Below are positions 25,742 through 33,971 of a stretch of 38,581 bases of DNA, piece by piece. This DNA comes from Actinomycetota bacterium (lineage in GTDB: Bacteria; Actinomycetota; Actinomycetes; Nanopelagicales; Nanopelagicaceae). The translations under genes were made by a program, and so were the position numbers. The DNA lies in assembly GCA_009917815.1 (NCBI GenBank), contig RGER01000003.1, positions 1 through 38,581 on the forward strand, given 5' to 3'. The notes beneath the pieces were generated by a model, which had not been told where the DNA came from, did not search any database, and was given only the letters and a program-made list of their open reading frames with translations. Position 1 is the stretch's first letter. Every line of letters begins with the position of its first letter.

Positions 25742-26802
25742 ACTTGACCGATTTCTTTGATAAAAGTGGAACACAGCTCGATAAGTCGGGTATTCGCTTC
25801 ATCTTCTCCGATGGTAATTCGAACTCCTTCTTCACCATAAGGACGAACTGAAAGGCCTACCTCGGCTGCTGATTGCGTGAAAATCACTGTCTTTCCAGGC
25901 ATTCTGAGCCATACAAAGTTGGCTTGCGAATCAGATAATTTCCAACCCTGAGCGGTGAGCGCTTCACTTACTCGAGATCGCTCTTCCAGGATGTGTCGCA
26001 CACGCACCATCAACTTATCTTCGTACTTCAGGGCTGCAATCGCAGCGTCCTCAGCAATGTTGCTTACACCAAATGGCAATGTGCACTTGCGAATAGTTTC
26101 AGCCAAATCAAGATGAGCGATGGCATAGCCAACTCTTAAACCTGCCAATCCATAAGCTTTTGAGAAGGTGCGCAAAATCGCGACATTCTTGTAGTTATGA
26201 AATAGATCGAGTGAATCCGCTATGCGCTTATCGGTGATGAACTCAACATAAGCCTCATCTATCACAACTGTGACGTGTGCTGGCACGCGATCCAAGAAGT
26301 GCACGAGCTCATCTCTCTTAGCCGCAACACCCGTGGGATTATTTGGTTGGCAGATAAGAATTAATTGAGTGCGCGCGGTAATTGCCGCACACATCGCGTC
26401 GAGATCATGACTCTCGTCCGCGAGTAATGGAACTGGCACACTTATCGCGCCATTGACTGCGGCCACTATTGGGTACGCCTCAAAGGATCTCCAGGCGTGC
26501 ACGATCTCATCTTCAAAGTCACACGTCGCTTGCACAATTTGTTGGAGCACACCGACTGATCCAGTTCCAGTCGCGAAGTTATCGGTAACGAGGTGATACT
26601 TCTCCGCCAAGAGTTCGCGCAGCCGGGTGTTAGAGATGTCGGGGTAGCGGTTGATCTGCTCGAAGGAGAGCGCGGCCACGACTTCAGGAAGGGGGGAGTA
26701 GGGGTTCTCGTTAGATGAGACCTTGAAGCTGGTGAGTCCGGGCAGGGCAGTAGCCGGCTTGCCCGCCAAGTAGGCAGGGACATTTTCTAGGCTCCGGCGC
26801 AC
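25738..26802 (-). CDS. Histidinol-phosphate/aromatic aminotransferase family (HisC/Pat)
   Basis: PLP fold-type I enzyme, 354 residues. Features: SSNENPYSPLPEV, the QPNNPTG motif, VIDEAYVEF with the PLP-binding Asp, and the Schiff-base lysine K215 in RTFSKAYGLAGLRVGYA. The C-terminal RPYGEEGVRITIG matches HisC. The GTG start has a TAGGCT hexamer 6 nt upstream (leaderless layout). It is not in a his operon and is divergent from a 2-oxoacid dehydrogenase, so the aromatic (Pat) reading is as likely as HisC. It heads an operon with two EamA transporters. Confidence 0.88.
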   Translation of the reverse strand: MRRSLENVPAYLAGKPATALPGLTSFKVSSNENPYSPLPEVVAALSFEQINRYPDISNTRLRELLAEKYHLVTDNFATGTGSVGVLQQIVQATCDFEDEIVHAWRSFEAYPIVAAVNGAISVPVPLLADESHDLDAMCAAITARTQLILICQPNNPTGVAAKRDELVHFLDRVPAHVTVVIDEAYVEFITDKRIADSLDLFHNYKNVAILRTFSKAYGLAGLRVGYAIAHLDLAETIRKCTLPFGVSNIAEDAAIAALKYEDKLMVRVRHILEERSRVSEALTAQGWKLSDSQANFVWLRMPGKTVIFTQSAAEVGLSVRPYGEEGVRITIGEDEANTRLIELCSTFIKEIGQV

Positions 26803-26808
26803 CCGACC

Positions 26809-26814
26809 AGCCTA
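26809..26814 (-). promoter_or_regulatory. -10 element of the aminotransferase operon (leaderless)
   Basis: TAGGCT on the minus strand, 6 nt before the GTG start codon at 26802. No Shine-Dalgarno. Across the divergent gap a TAGGTT at 26845-26850 is a candidate -10 for the E1 alpha gene, which by contrast has a leader of about 46 nt and a GAGGGGGAG site. Confidence 0.55.
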
Positions 26815-26902
26815 CGGGAGTGGGAAGGGTGGATTCTCGCCCGGTAGGTTAGAACCCGGTCAGATCGTCGAGATCCGGCGGGTCGAATGGAGAGGGGGAG
26901 CG

Positions 26903-27979
26903 ATGAGCGAATTGCAGCTGGTTCAGATCCTCTCCCCCGAAGGCGAATTACTCACCGACCCCGAGTACCCACTAGAGATTTCCACTGAAGAGATCCGCGC
27001 GCTCTATCGCGACCTTGTGATGGTGCGTCGCTTCGACGTGGAAGCTACCGCCCTCCAACGCCAAGGCGAACTCGGTCTTTGGGCTCAATCACTTGGGCAG
27101 GAAGCGGCGCAAGTGGGTTCAGGGCGCGCACTCATTCCGGGTGATTATGCATTTCCTACCTATCGCGAGCATGGCGTTGCCTGGGCTAAAGGTGTGCCGC
27201 CCGAGAAGTTGTTAGGAATGTATCGCGGCATTAATCATGGCGGCTGGGATCCGCGAGATAACGACTTCCATCTCTACACACTTGTGATTGGCGCTCAAAC
27301 ATTGCATGCGACCGGATATGCAATGGGAATTCAACGAGACAAGAGCAATAACGCTGTAATCGCATACTTCGGCGATGGCGCTACCAGTCAAGGCGATGTG
27401 AACGAAGCGTTTACATATGCATCCGTGTATCACGCACCTGTGGTGTTCTTCTGCCAGAACAATCAATGGGCTATCAGCCAACCCATTGAGAGCCAAACGA
27501 AGGTTGCGTTATATAAGCGCGCGGCAGGTTTTGGTTTTCCAGGAGTGCGAGTAGATGGCAACGACGTGCTGGCTGTGCTGGCAGTGACGCGCGCTGCTCT
27601 TGCACGTGCACGTGCCGGCGAAGGACCCACACTTATTGAGGCCTTTACTTATCGAATGGGTGCACACACCACATCCGATGATCCAAGTCGTTACCGCTTA
27701 GCTCAAGAATTAGATGAGTGGAAACTCAAAGATCCCATTGCCCGTGTGAAGTCGTACCTCATCCGAAATAGCCTTGCAAATGAAGAGTTTTTCGCAAGTA
27801 TTGAAAAAGAAGCCGAAGCGATGGCAAGCAAATTGCGCAGCGATATAGTCGATGCCGAAGATCCTTATGTTGAGGCCATCTTCGATCACGTGTACGCCGA
27901 ACCACATCCAATTCTTGAGGCGGAGAAGAGCGCCTACATTAACTATCTTGAATCTTTTACAGAGGGTGAGAAGAAATGA
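26903..27979 (+). CDS. 2-oxoacid dehydrogenase E1 component, alpha subunit
   Basis: 358 residues; thiamine diphosphate-dependent decarboxylase subunit. The TPP motif spans GDGATSQGDVNEAF (from G157) to CQNNQWAIS (N186, N187). YRMGAHTTSDDPSRYR is the conserved phosphorylation-loop region seen in this family. The length and E1-alpha/E1-beta split fit branched-chain (BkdA) or pyruvate (PdhA) dehydrogenase. Actinobacteria typically use AceE for pyruvate, which favours branched-chain or mixed 2-oxoacids (inference). It starts ATG after GAGGGGGAG. The stop overlaps the E1 beta start (ATGA). Confidence 0.92.
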   Translation: MSELQLVQILSPEGELLTDPEYPLEISTEEIRALYRDLVMVRRFDVEATALQRQGELGLWAQSLGQEAAQVGSGRALIPGDYAFPTYREHGVAWAKGVPPEKLLGMYRGINHGGWDPRDNDFHLYTLVIGAQTLHATGYAMGIQRDKSNNAVIAYFGDGATSQGDVNEAFTYASVYHAPVVFFCQNNQWAISQPIESQTKVALYKRAAGFGFPGVRVDGNDVLAVLAVTRAALARARAGEGPTLIEAFTYRMGAHTTSDDPSRYRLAQELDEWKLKDPIARVKSYLIRNSLANEEFFASIEKEAEAMASKLRSDIVDAEDPYVEAIFDHVYAEPHPILEAEKSAYINYLESFTEGEKK

Positions 27980-28944
27980 TCACTCTCGGAAAAGCTATCA
28001 ATATGGGATTACGTCGGGCTCTCACCGAAGATCCGAAAGTTCTTGTCATGGGAGAAGATGTCGGCAAGCTTGGTGGAGTTTTCCGAGTTACGGAAAACCT
28101 ACAGAGTGAATTCGGTGAAGATCGTATTATCGATACTCCGCTCGCTGAATCAGGAATTCTAGGAACCGCCATTGGATTGGCACTCCGCGGATATCGCCCC
28201 GTCTGTGAAATTCAATTTGATGGTTTTGTATATCCCGCTTTTGATCAGATCACTTCTCAACTTGCAAAGATGCACGCCCGTTCGCTTGGAACTTTGAAAT
28301 TACCCGTGGTCGTTCGCATTCCCTATGGCGGCGGCATTGGTGCAGTCGAGCATCACTCGGAGAGTAACGAAACTTATTTTGCACACACAGCAGGACTTCG
28401 CGTCGTCACCTGTTCCAATCCCAATGATGCATATTGGATGATGCAACAAGCGATTCAATCTGATGATCCGGTTATCTTCTTTGAACCGAAGCGCCGTTAC
28501 TGGGATAAAGCCGAAGTCAATGAAGAGGCACCATCACTCGGGTTACATCAGACCCGAACCGTGCAAGAGGGAAGCGACTTGACGCTGATCTCTTATGGAC
28601 CCACTGTCCGTACCGCGATTGAAGTAGCGGCGGTCTGCGCGAAGGAGGGCCGTTCGGTTGAGGTCATGGACCTTCGAACGCTCTCTCCGTTGGATCTCGC
28701 CCCGGTCTTTGAATCAGCCCAGAAGACTGGACGGGTCGTGATTTTGCATGAAGCACCCACCTTCCTGGGCCTTGGCGCTGAAATTGCCAGCCAAATCACC
28801 GAGGAGTGCTTCTACTCCCTCGATGCCCCCGTACTTCGGGTGGGCGGCTTTAACGTCCCCTACCCACCGGCTCGATTGGAAGAGCATTACCTACCCGACT
28901 TAGATCGCACGCTCGATGCGATCGACCGAGCATTCGCTTTCTAG
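27976..28944 (+). CDS. 2-oxoacid dehydrogenase E1 component, beta subunit
   Basis: 322 residues; pairs with E1 alpha to form the alpha2beta2 decarboxylase. VMGEDVGKLGGVFRVTENLQ, DTPLAESGILGTAIGLALRG and QFDGFVYPAFDQITSQLAKM are the conserved E1-beta segments. VRIPYGGGIGAVEHHSES is the cofactor and subunit-contact region. The C-terminal transketolase domain follows (DLTLISYGPTVRTAIEVA). It is translationally coupled to E1 alpha and ends 12 nt before E2. Confidence 0.94.
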   Translation: MITLGKAINMGLRRALTEDPKVLVMGEDVGKLGGVFRVTENLQSEFGEDRIIDTPLAESGILGTAIGLALRGYRPVCEIQFDGFVYPAFDQITSQLAKMHARSLGTLKLPVVVRIPYGGGIGAVEHHSESNETYFAHTAGLRVVTCSNPNDAYWMMQQAIQSDDPVIFFEPKRRYWDKAEVNEEAPSLGLHQTRTVQEGSDLTLISYGPTVRTAIEVAAVCAKEGRSVEVMDLRTLSPLDLAPVFESAQKTGRVVILHEAPTFLGLGAEIASQITEECFYSLDAPVLRVGGFNVPYPPARLEEHYLPDLDRTLDAIDRAFAF

Positions 28945-28956
28945 AGGAGATGAATC

Positions 28957-30276
28957 ATGGCGCTACGCGACTTCCGACTCCCTGATGTGGGCGAAGGTTT
29001 AACAGAAGCTGAAATCCTTCAGTGGTACGTCGCCGTAGGTGATGTCGTCACGATCAACCAAATGATTTGCGAGATCGAAACAGCTAAAGCAGCCGTTGAA
29101 CTGCCCTCTCCCTATGCAGGAACGGTTATGGCCCTCAAAGTGAATCAAGGCGAAACGGTTGATGTGGGAACAGTCATCATCACTATTGAAGATGGCGTCG
29201 CGGGCGAGAGTGCCCCGGCAGCACCCGCAGAAGATGATCGCAATCTTGAAGTACCTACTGGCAAATCACAGCAGGCCGCAGTATTAGTGGGCTACGGAGT
29301 TAAAGAGGGACAGACGCCTGCGCGTCGTGCACGGAAAGCGGCGAGTGGAACCCAAGATGAGTTAGGCGAGAGCATTGTCGTTGAATTACACGATGGTCCT
29401 GTGGTGGCTAAGCCACCCGTTCGTAAACTTGCGAAGGATCTCGGGGTAGATATTCGTCGCATTCGTAAGAGTGGAAATATCACGCGCTCGGATGTGCTTG
29501 ATGCAGCCATGGCATTACATGGTTTAGAACAACCACCTGCAACTACTTACGATCCACATCGTGAAGATCGCATCCCTGTAAAGGGAGTACTCAAAGAAAT
29601 GGCACAAGCCATGACCACGAGTGCGTTCACGGCGCCTCACGTCAGCGTATGGTTGCAAGTCGATGTCGCTAAGACCTTAAAAGCAGTAAAGAAGTTAAAG
29701 GATTGGGAAGAGTTTGAAGGTTTGCGTGTCTCTCCACTCCTCATTGTGGCCGCAGCGGTCTTACAAGCCGCTAAAGAGTTTCCCAAGATTAACTCGAGTT
29801 GGGATGAAGCGAATCACGAAGTAATTATTCGTCGCTACATCAATCTTGGCTTTGCAGCGGCCACACCACGAGGACTCCTCGTGCCAGTTATTCATGAGGC
29901 AGATGGCATGGATATCCCCACATTGGCGAAGGAATTAATGGCCTTGGTGGATACCGCTCGTGAAGGACGCACGCCACCGAATCGTATGCAACATGGCACG
30001 CTCACCATCACAAACGTAGGTGTTCTTGGCATTGATGGTGGTACTCCCATTCTTACTCCTGGGCAAGGTGCAATTCTCGCAGTCGGACAGATTCGAGAAA
30101 TCCCTTGGACTGTTAAGGGAAAGATAAAAGTACGACCCATCTGTCAGCTTACGCTTTCGTTTGATCACCGAATGATCGACGGAGAACTTGGTTCCCGTTT
30201 CTTGGCGCGTATCGGTGCGCTTCTTGAAGATCCCAGTGAACTTTACGATGAGAGCGATGCGGGCGACGGCGAGTAA
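28957..30276 (+). CDS. 2-oxoacid dehydrogenase E2 component (dihydrolipoyl acyltransferase)
   Basis: 439 residues. One lipoyl domain (1-76) with lipoyl lysine K44 in EIETAKAAVE; one peripheral subunit-binding domain (about 152-183, RKLAKDLGVDIRRI); an alanine-rich linker; and a C-terminal acyltransferase domain with the catalytic H404 and D408 (FDHRMIDG). It transfers the acyl group from E1 to CoA and binds E3. E3 (dihydrolipoyl dehydrogenase) is not in this window and must be supplied from elsewhere. GAGGAG precedes the ATG. The single lipoyl domain fits the branched-chain type. Confidence 0.94.
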   Translation: MALRDFRLPDVGEGLTEAEILQWYVAVGDVVTINQMICEIETAKAAVELPSPYAGTVMALKVNQGETVDVGTVIITIEDGVAGESAPAAPAEDDRNLEVPTGKSQQAAVLVGYGVKEGQTPARRARKAASGTQDELGESIVVELHDGPVVAKPPVRKLAKDLGVDIRRIRKSGNITRSDVLDAAMALHGLEQPPATTYDPHREDRIPVKGVLKEMAQAMTTSAFTAPHVSVWLQVDVAKTLKAVKKLKDWEEFEGLRVSPLLIVAAAVLQAAKEFPKINSSWDEANHEVIIRRYINLGFAAATPRGLLVPVIHEADGMDIPTLAKELMALVDTAREGRTPPNRMQHGTLTITNVGVLGIDGGTPILTPGQGAILAVGQIREIPWTVKGKIKVRPICQLTLSFDHRMIDGELGSRFLARIGALLEDPSELYDESDAGDGE

Positions 30277-30279
30277 GTT

Positions 30280-31104
30280 TTAAGGCGTCACAGCAAAATT
30301 CGTTAAGAGACGCTCTGCCAAATCTTCATCTCCGTGAATGCGCGGCTTCGTGTTCTCGCGTCCATCGCGCCCCGCCGCTAACAAATACCATTCGTGCGCG
30401 CTCAATGAGATTGAAACCGTGGGAGCTGCTACTTCCTGAACGAAAGAAGCTTTGCCATCATCATTTACTTCGACGAGCGAGGTGAAGCAATCACGTACTT
30501 CTAGCAAGAGCGATTGGCCAGGCGCTGCGTTAGCCCGCTTTCCAAAGATCATCGGGAGTGCAACTCCCAATTCCTTCCAAGAGTGCTGCGCTCCCAAACC
30601 ATTTTCATCTCCGGGGATGCCAAGGGATGTACGTAGATCTTGATTATGTGTCCAAATATCCATCACACGACGACGCAGAAGTAAGTCGAGGGTTATTTCA
30701 CCAAAGGGATCAAAGTGAATAAGCGTTTCAGGGGCGCGGACATCTAATTCCCATGCCTCATTGCGCAGATGTGTGATGTCGATGAATTCCCCAAAGATAA
30801 TCTGACCGCGTCGTGAGCGGCGAAGCGCTACATCGATCTCCATAAAGCCGGCGAAGGGAGTCTTGACCCAAGGCTTAGCCACATCCACGGATGTTGGGTC
30901 GGGAGCTTCACCGCCGAGTACACGGGATTCCAACCCCACCATGTGGCTGATGAGGTCCTTTCGACTCCAACCAGGGCACGGTGTAGGCGCCTCCCACTCC
31001 TCATCTGAAAGGGCGGCTCCCAGCGTAGAAATGGCGTGCGCACTCTCCAGCCAGGCGAGGCGCAACCGCTCAATCTCCGGATGAGTTACGACCTGAGGCG
31101 ACAT
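30280..31104 (-). CDS. Maleylpyruvate isomerase-like mycothiol-dependent family protein (TIGR03083)
   Basis: 274 residues from the ATG at 31104. The N-terminal DinB-like domain has the pattern WLESAHAISTLGAALSDEEWEAPTPCPGWSRKDLISHMVGLE and later DIWTHNQDLRTSLG, supplying the likely metal-binding histidines. The C-terminal domain is the MDMPI_C type. The family uses or resembles mycothiol-S-transferases, so it supports an actinobacterial host; the substrate is unknown. I rejected the longer reading (from 31140), as the ATG at 31104 has TAGCCT 7 nt upstream in leaderless layout. It ends 3 nt from the E2 stop. Confidence 0.8.
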   Translation of the reverse strand: MSPQVVTHPEIERLRLAWLESAHAISTLGAALSDEEWEAPTPCPGWSRKDLISHMVGLESRVLGGEAPDPTSVDVAKPWVKTPFAGFMEIDVALRRSRRGQIIFGEFIDITHLRNEAWELDVRAPETLIHFDPFGEITLDLLLRRRVMDIWTHNQDLRTSLGIPGDENGLGAQHSWKELGVALPMIFGKRANAAPGQSLLLEVRDCFTSLVEVNDDGKASFVQEVAAPTVSISLSAHEWYLLAAGRDGRENTKPRIHGDEDLAERLLTNFAVTP

Positions 31105-31110
31105 AAGTGG

Positions 31111-31117
31111 CAGGCTA
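31111..31117. promoter_or_regulatory. Overlapping divergent -10 elements (MDMPI-like / nitrilase)
   Basis: Minus strand: TAGCCT (31112-31117), 7 nt before the ATG at 31104, with ATGACA at 31135-31140 as a good -35 at 17-bp spacing. Plus strand: CAGGCT (31111-31116), 7 nt before the ATG at 31124. The two hexamers overlap on opposite strands, so the two promoters cannot be occupied together. Confidence 0.5.
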
Positions 31118-31123
31118 ATGCCT

Positions 31124-31897
31124 ATGCGAGCACATGTCATTCAACTGCGGACCGACCTTTCAGAACCCATTAGCGAACGGATCGATCGCGCTGCGGCCTT
31201 AGTGAAGGCTCAGTCGGCTGCTGAATTTGTGATGCTTCCCGAACTATGGGTGCAAGGTGGATTCGCTTTTCCCACATTTCCAGAGAGTGCTGAATCCATT
31301 ACCGGTCCGGCTGTAACGGCGCTTCAAGCTGCCGCTAAGGAAGCAGGGGTCTGGTTGCATGGTGGATCGCTCGTCACGCGTGACGATGATGGAAAACTTC
31401 GCAACACGGCAATTGTTATCTCTCCTACTGGAGAATTGGTGACCAAGTATGCAAAGCGTCATCTCTTTGGCTTCTCCGGTGGCGAGACAACCGTGCTCAC
31501 CGCTGGCGACGATCTTGTGACCGTTGATCTTCCGTGGGGACGTGCCGGATTAAGTATTTGCTATGACCTTCGTTTTCCTGAGATGTACCGCGCACTCCTT
31601 GATCTCGGTAGCAAGATCTTTCTTATTCCCTCAGCTTGGCCAGAGCGACGCATCGCACATTGGTCTTTGCTCACCCGTGCGCGCGCAGTTGAGAATCAAT
31701 GCTTTGTTATCTCCTGCAATGGCGTAGGAGTACAAGGCGACACAGTACTTGGCGGACGTTCAGTAATAGTAGATCCATGGGGAGCAGTACTTGCCGAAGG
31801 TGGGGACGATGAGGAAGTTCTTACTTGTGATTTGGATATTGAAACGATTGATAAGACTCGTGAAATATTTCCGGTCCTAAAAGATCGCCGTAAATAG
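31124..31897 (+). CDS. Carbon-nitrogen hydrolase (nitrilase superfamily)
   Basis: 257 residues, omega-amidase/Nit2-like. The catalytic triad is visible: E40 in MLPELWVQGG, K111 in KYAKRHLF, C146 in SICYDLRFPEMYR. Members cleave amide or nitrile bonds in small metabolites; the substrate is unknown. The ATG at 31124 gives the usual family N-terminus MRAHVIQLR; an ATG two codons upstream (31118) is equally readable, so the start is uncertain. It ends 7 nt from the convergent acyl-CoA dehydrogenase. Confidence 0.86.
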   Translation: MRAHVIQLRTDLSEPISERIDRAAALVKAQSAAEFVMLPELWVQGGFAFPTFPESAESITGPAVTALQAAAKEAGVWLHGGSLVTRDDDGKLRNTAIVISPTGELVTKYAKRHLFGFSGGETTVLTAGDDLVTVDLPWGRAGLSICYDLRFPEMYRALLDLGSKIFLIPSAWPERRIAHWSLLTRARAVENQCFVISCNGVGVQGDTVLGGRSVIVDPWGAVLAEGGDDEEVLTCDLDIETIDKTREIFPVLKDRRK

Positions 31898-31904
31898 TCC
31901 AGAC

Positions 31905-33734
31905 CTAGAAAGCAGCCTCTGATATCTCCATGATGGAGTTATCTGTGGTCTCCGCAATGACGCGTTGCATGGCGATCGGTGGCAAGTAGGTCGCTGCAAA
32001 GAACTTCGCTGCGGCAATTTTTCCTTCATAGAAGGATTTATCGCGTGCGCTGGCTCCTTCCAACTTAGATTGTGCAATTTCTGCTTGACGAAGAAGCAAC
32101 CAACTCGTGACGAGATCGCCGGTAGCGAGGAGTAGACGCGAGGTGTTGAGGCCTACCTTGTAGATCTCTTTCGGCTCCGATTGCGACATCATCGCGTGAC
32201 CAACAAGTGTTCCTACGATGGCTTGTACGTCATCAAGTGCCTTGCTCAGCAAGTTGCGCTCTACCGCGAGGAATCCTGACCCGTTGTCGGCCTTCGCAAA
32301 CTCTGAAACCTGCATCGCTATTGTGCCCAGGGCTTGACCCTTATCGCGCACGATCTTGCGGAAGAAGAAATCCATACCTTGAATAGCGGTGGTTCCTTCG
32401 TAAAGTGTGTCGATTTTGGCATCGCGCACATACTGCTCTAGCGGCCAATCTTGGGTGAAGCCAGAGCCGCCGAATGTTTGCAAGCTCTCGGTGCCGAGAA
32501 GTACCCAAGCACGCTCACTGCCAAAGCCCTTCACGATCGGAAGCATAAGATCGTTCATTGCAACCAGGAGGGAAGTATCTTCCCCGGCACTTTCAGCGAG
32601 CACGATGTCATCTTGCAAGCTTGCGGTATAGAGCACGAGCGCGCGCATACCTTCGGCGTACGCCTTTTGAGTCATGAGTGAGCGACGCACATCCGGATGA
32701 TTAATGATGGTGACGCGTGGGCTCGCTTTGTCGGTCATTACGGTCATATCTGGGCCCTGGATGCGTGTCTTTGCATATGCAAGGGCTTGTTGGTAGCCAG
32801 CACTCAGCGTTGAGATGGCCTTTGTGCCCACCATCATTCGGGCGAATTCAATGACCTTAAACATTTGCGCGATACCGTCGTGAACATCTCCAAGAAGAAG
32901 CCCGACACAGGGTTCTTTCTCTCCCATCGACATTTCACAAGTAGATGAGACATTGAGTCCCATCTTGGATTCAATGTTGGTGACGTAAATACCATTGCGC
33001 TTGCCGAGCTCGCCACTCTTATCGTCAAAGTGGAATTTAGGAACGATGAAGAGCGAGAGCCCCTTCGTACCTGGGCCAGCACCTTCAGGACGAGCGAGTA
33101 CAAAGTGAATGACGTTGTCGGAGAGATCGCTATCACCAGAAGTGATGAAGCGCTTTGTTCCAGTGAGATGCCAAGTGCCATCCGCTTGTTGTACGGCCTT
33201 TGAACGACCGGCACCGACGTCGCTACCCGCTTCTGGTTCGGTGAGCATCATGGTTGCAGTCCACTGCTTATCGACCATGATCTTTGCGAGACCCTTTTGA
33301 TACTCCGTTCCAAGCTCATAGAGGACATGAGCAAAGGAAGAACCAGAGGCGTAAATATGGATAGCGGGGTTGGAACCGAGAACCATCTCCGCAATTGCCC
33401 AACGAATAGAGGGTGGGATTACTGTTCCGCCGAGCGCCGCAGGAACATCGATATGCCACCAGCCGCCTTCAACGAATGCGTCGTATGACTTTTTAAATGC
33501 TTCTGGAAGATAAATGTTGCCGGTCTCTTTATCAAAGCGCGTGCCTTCGCGATCACCGATCACGAATGAATCGGCGAGCTCATTTTCCGCGAGGCGCTTC
33601 ACCTCTTCGAGCATGCCCATTGCGGTGGGGCGGTCAATCTCTCCAAAGGGACCTTGGCCCATGACCTTTTCGCGACCGAGGAGGTCGAAGAGGACGAACT
33701 CGATATCGCGCAGGTTGGCTATGTAGTGGCCCAT
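31905..33734 (-). CDS. Acyl-CoA dehydrogenase, FadE5-like long form
   Basis: 609 residues, flavoenzyme of fatty-acid beta-oxidation. [18 protein letters not shown] and [15 protein letters not shown] are the FAD/acyl-CoA-binding middle domain. [22 protein letters not shown] contains the catalytic glutamate of the long-form family. A C-terminal extension of about 150 residues is typical of FadE5-type enzymes. The start is the ATG at 33734 behind GAAGGAG; a longer reading has no such site. A palindrome in the upstream region suggests a repressor. Substrate chain length is not known. Confidence 0.9.
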   Translation of the reverse strand: MGHYIANLRDIEFVLFDLLGREKVMGQGPFGEIDRPTAMGMLEEVKRLAENELADSFVIGDREGTRFDKETGNIYLPEAFKKSYDAFVEGGWWHIDVPAALGGTVIPPSIRWAIAEMVLGSNPAIHIYASGSSFAHVLYELGTEYQKGLAKIMVDKQWTATMMLTEPEAGSDVGAGRSKAVQQADGTWHLTGTKRFITSGDSDLSDNVIHFVLARPEGAGPGTKGLSLFIVPKFHFDDKSGELGKRNGIYVTNIESKMGLNVSSTCEMSMGEKEPCVGLLLGDVHDGIAQMFKVIEFARMMVGTKAISTLSAGYQQALAYAKTRIQGPDMTVMTDKASPRVTIINHPDVRRSLMTQKAYAEGMRALVLYTASLQDDIVLAESAGEDTSLLVAMNDLMLPIVKGFGSERAWVLLGTESLQTFGGSGFTQDWPLEQYVRDAKIDTLYEGTTAIQGMDFFFRKIVRDKGQALGTIAMQVSEFAKADNGSGFLAVERNLLSKALDDVQAIVGTLVGHAMMSQSEPKEIYKVGLNTSRLLLATGDLVTSWLLLRQAEIAQSKLEGASARDKSFYEGKIAAAKFFAATYLPPIAMQRVIAETTDNSIMEISEAAF

Positions 33735-33758
33735 GGGAACTCCTTCAAGAATGGCTAT

Positions 33759-33774
33759 GTTACTCACCGGTAAC
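33759..33774. promoter_or_regulatory. Palindromic operator candidate for the acyl-CoA dehydrogenase gene
   Basis: GTTACTCACCGGTAAC: arms GTTAC and GTAAC around 6 bp. On the minus strand a -10-like TATAAG (33774-33779) touches its edge, so the palindrome covers the predicted transcription start. This fits repression by a TetR-type regulator responding to acyl-CoA (inference). Confidence 0.5.
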
Positions 33775-33836
33775 TTATATGTTCCTCCAGGTGAGGCTCT
33801 CTGGCAAGCCACGAAACGCTCAACTCCCCGATCCTC

Positions 33837-33855
33837 TGTTCCACCCATTGGAACA
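33837..33855. repeat. 19-bp inverted repeat in the fadE5/DUF1838 intergenic region
   Basis: TGTTCCACCCATTGGAACA: perfect 7-bp arms with a 5-bp spacer. It sits midway in the 237-bp divergent gap, about 100 bp before the acyl-CoA dehydrogenase start and 117 bp before the DUF1838-like start. It may be an operator for either gene. Confidence 0.5.
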
Positions 33856-33929
33856 AGAAACCACCAGTCGGAAAAAATTCACTTCTTCTCTTCCCTTTGT
33901 CTGGGCAGCCCTAGTTCAATACCCGAAAC

Positions 33930-33965
33930 CCCTTCTATCTAAAGGAAGCCCTTCTATCTAAAGGA
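33930..33965 (+). repeat. Tandem 17-bp direct repeat carrying the ribosome-binding site
   Basis: CCCTTCTATCTAAAGGA occurs at 33930-33946 and again at 33949-33965 (19-bp period). Each copy contains TATCTA and AAGGA; the second copy supplies the Shine-Dalgarno AAGGAG 5 nt before the GTG at 33972. It looks like a recent tandem duplication of the translation-initiation region. Confidence 0.85.
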
Positions 33966-33971
33966 GAAGAC

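Noticed and set aside
31105-31140. Longer start of the MDMPI-like gene
   Set aside because: It would overlap the divergent nitrilase start; the ATG at 31104 has a good -10/-35 pair and matches the domain start.
33735-33848. Longer start of the FadE5-like gene
   Set aside because: The added 38 residues are not family-like and cover the palindrome; GAAGGAG supports the ATG at 33734.
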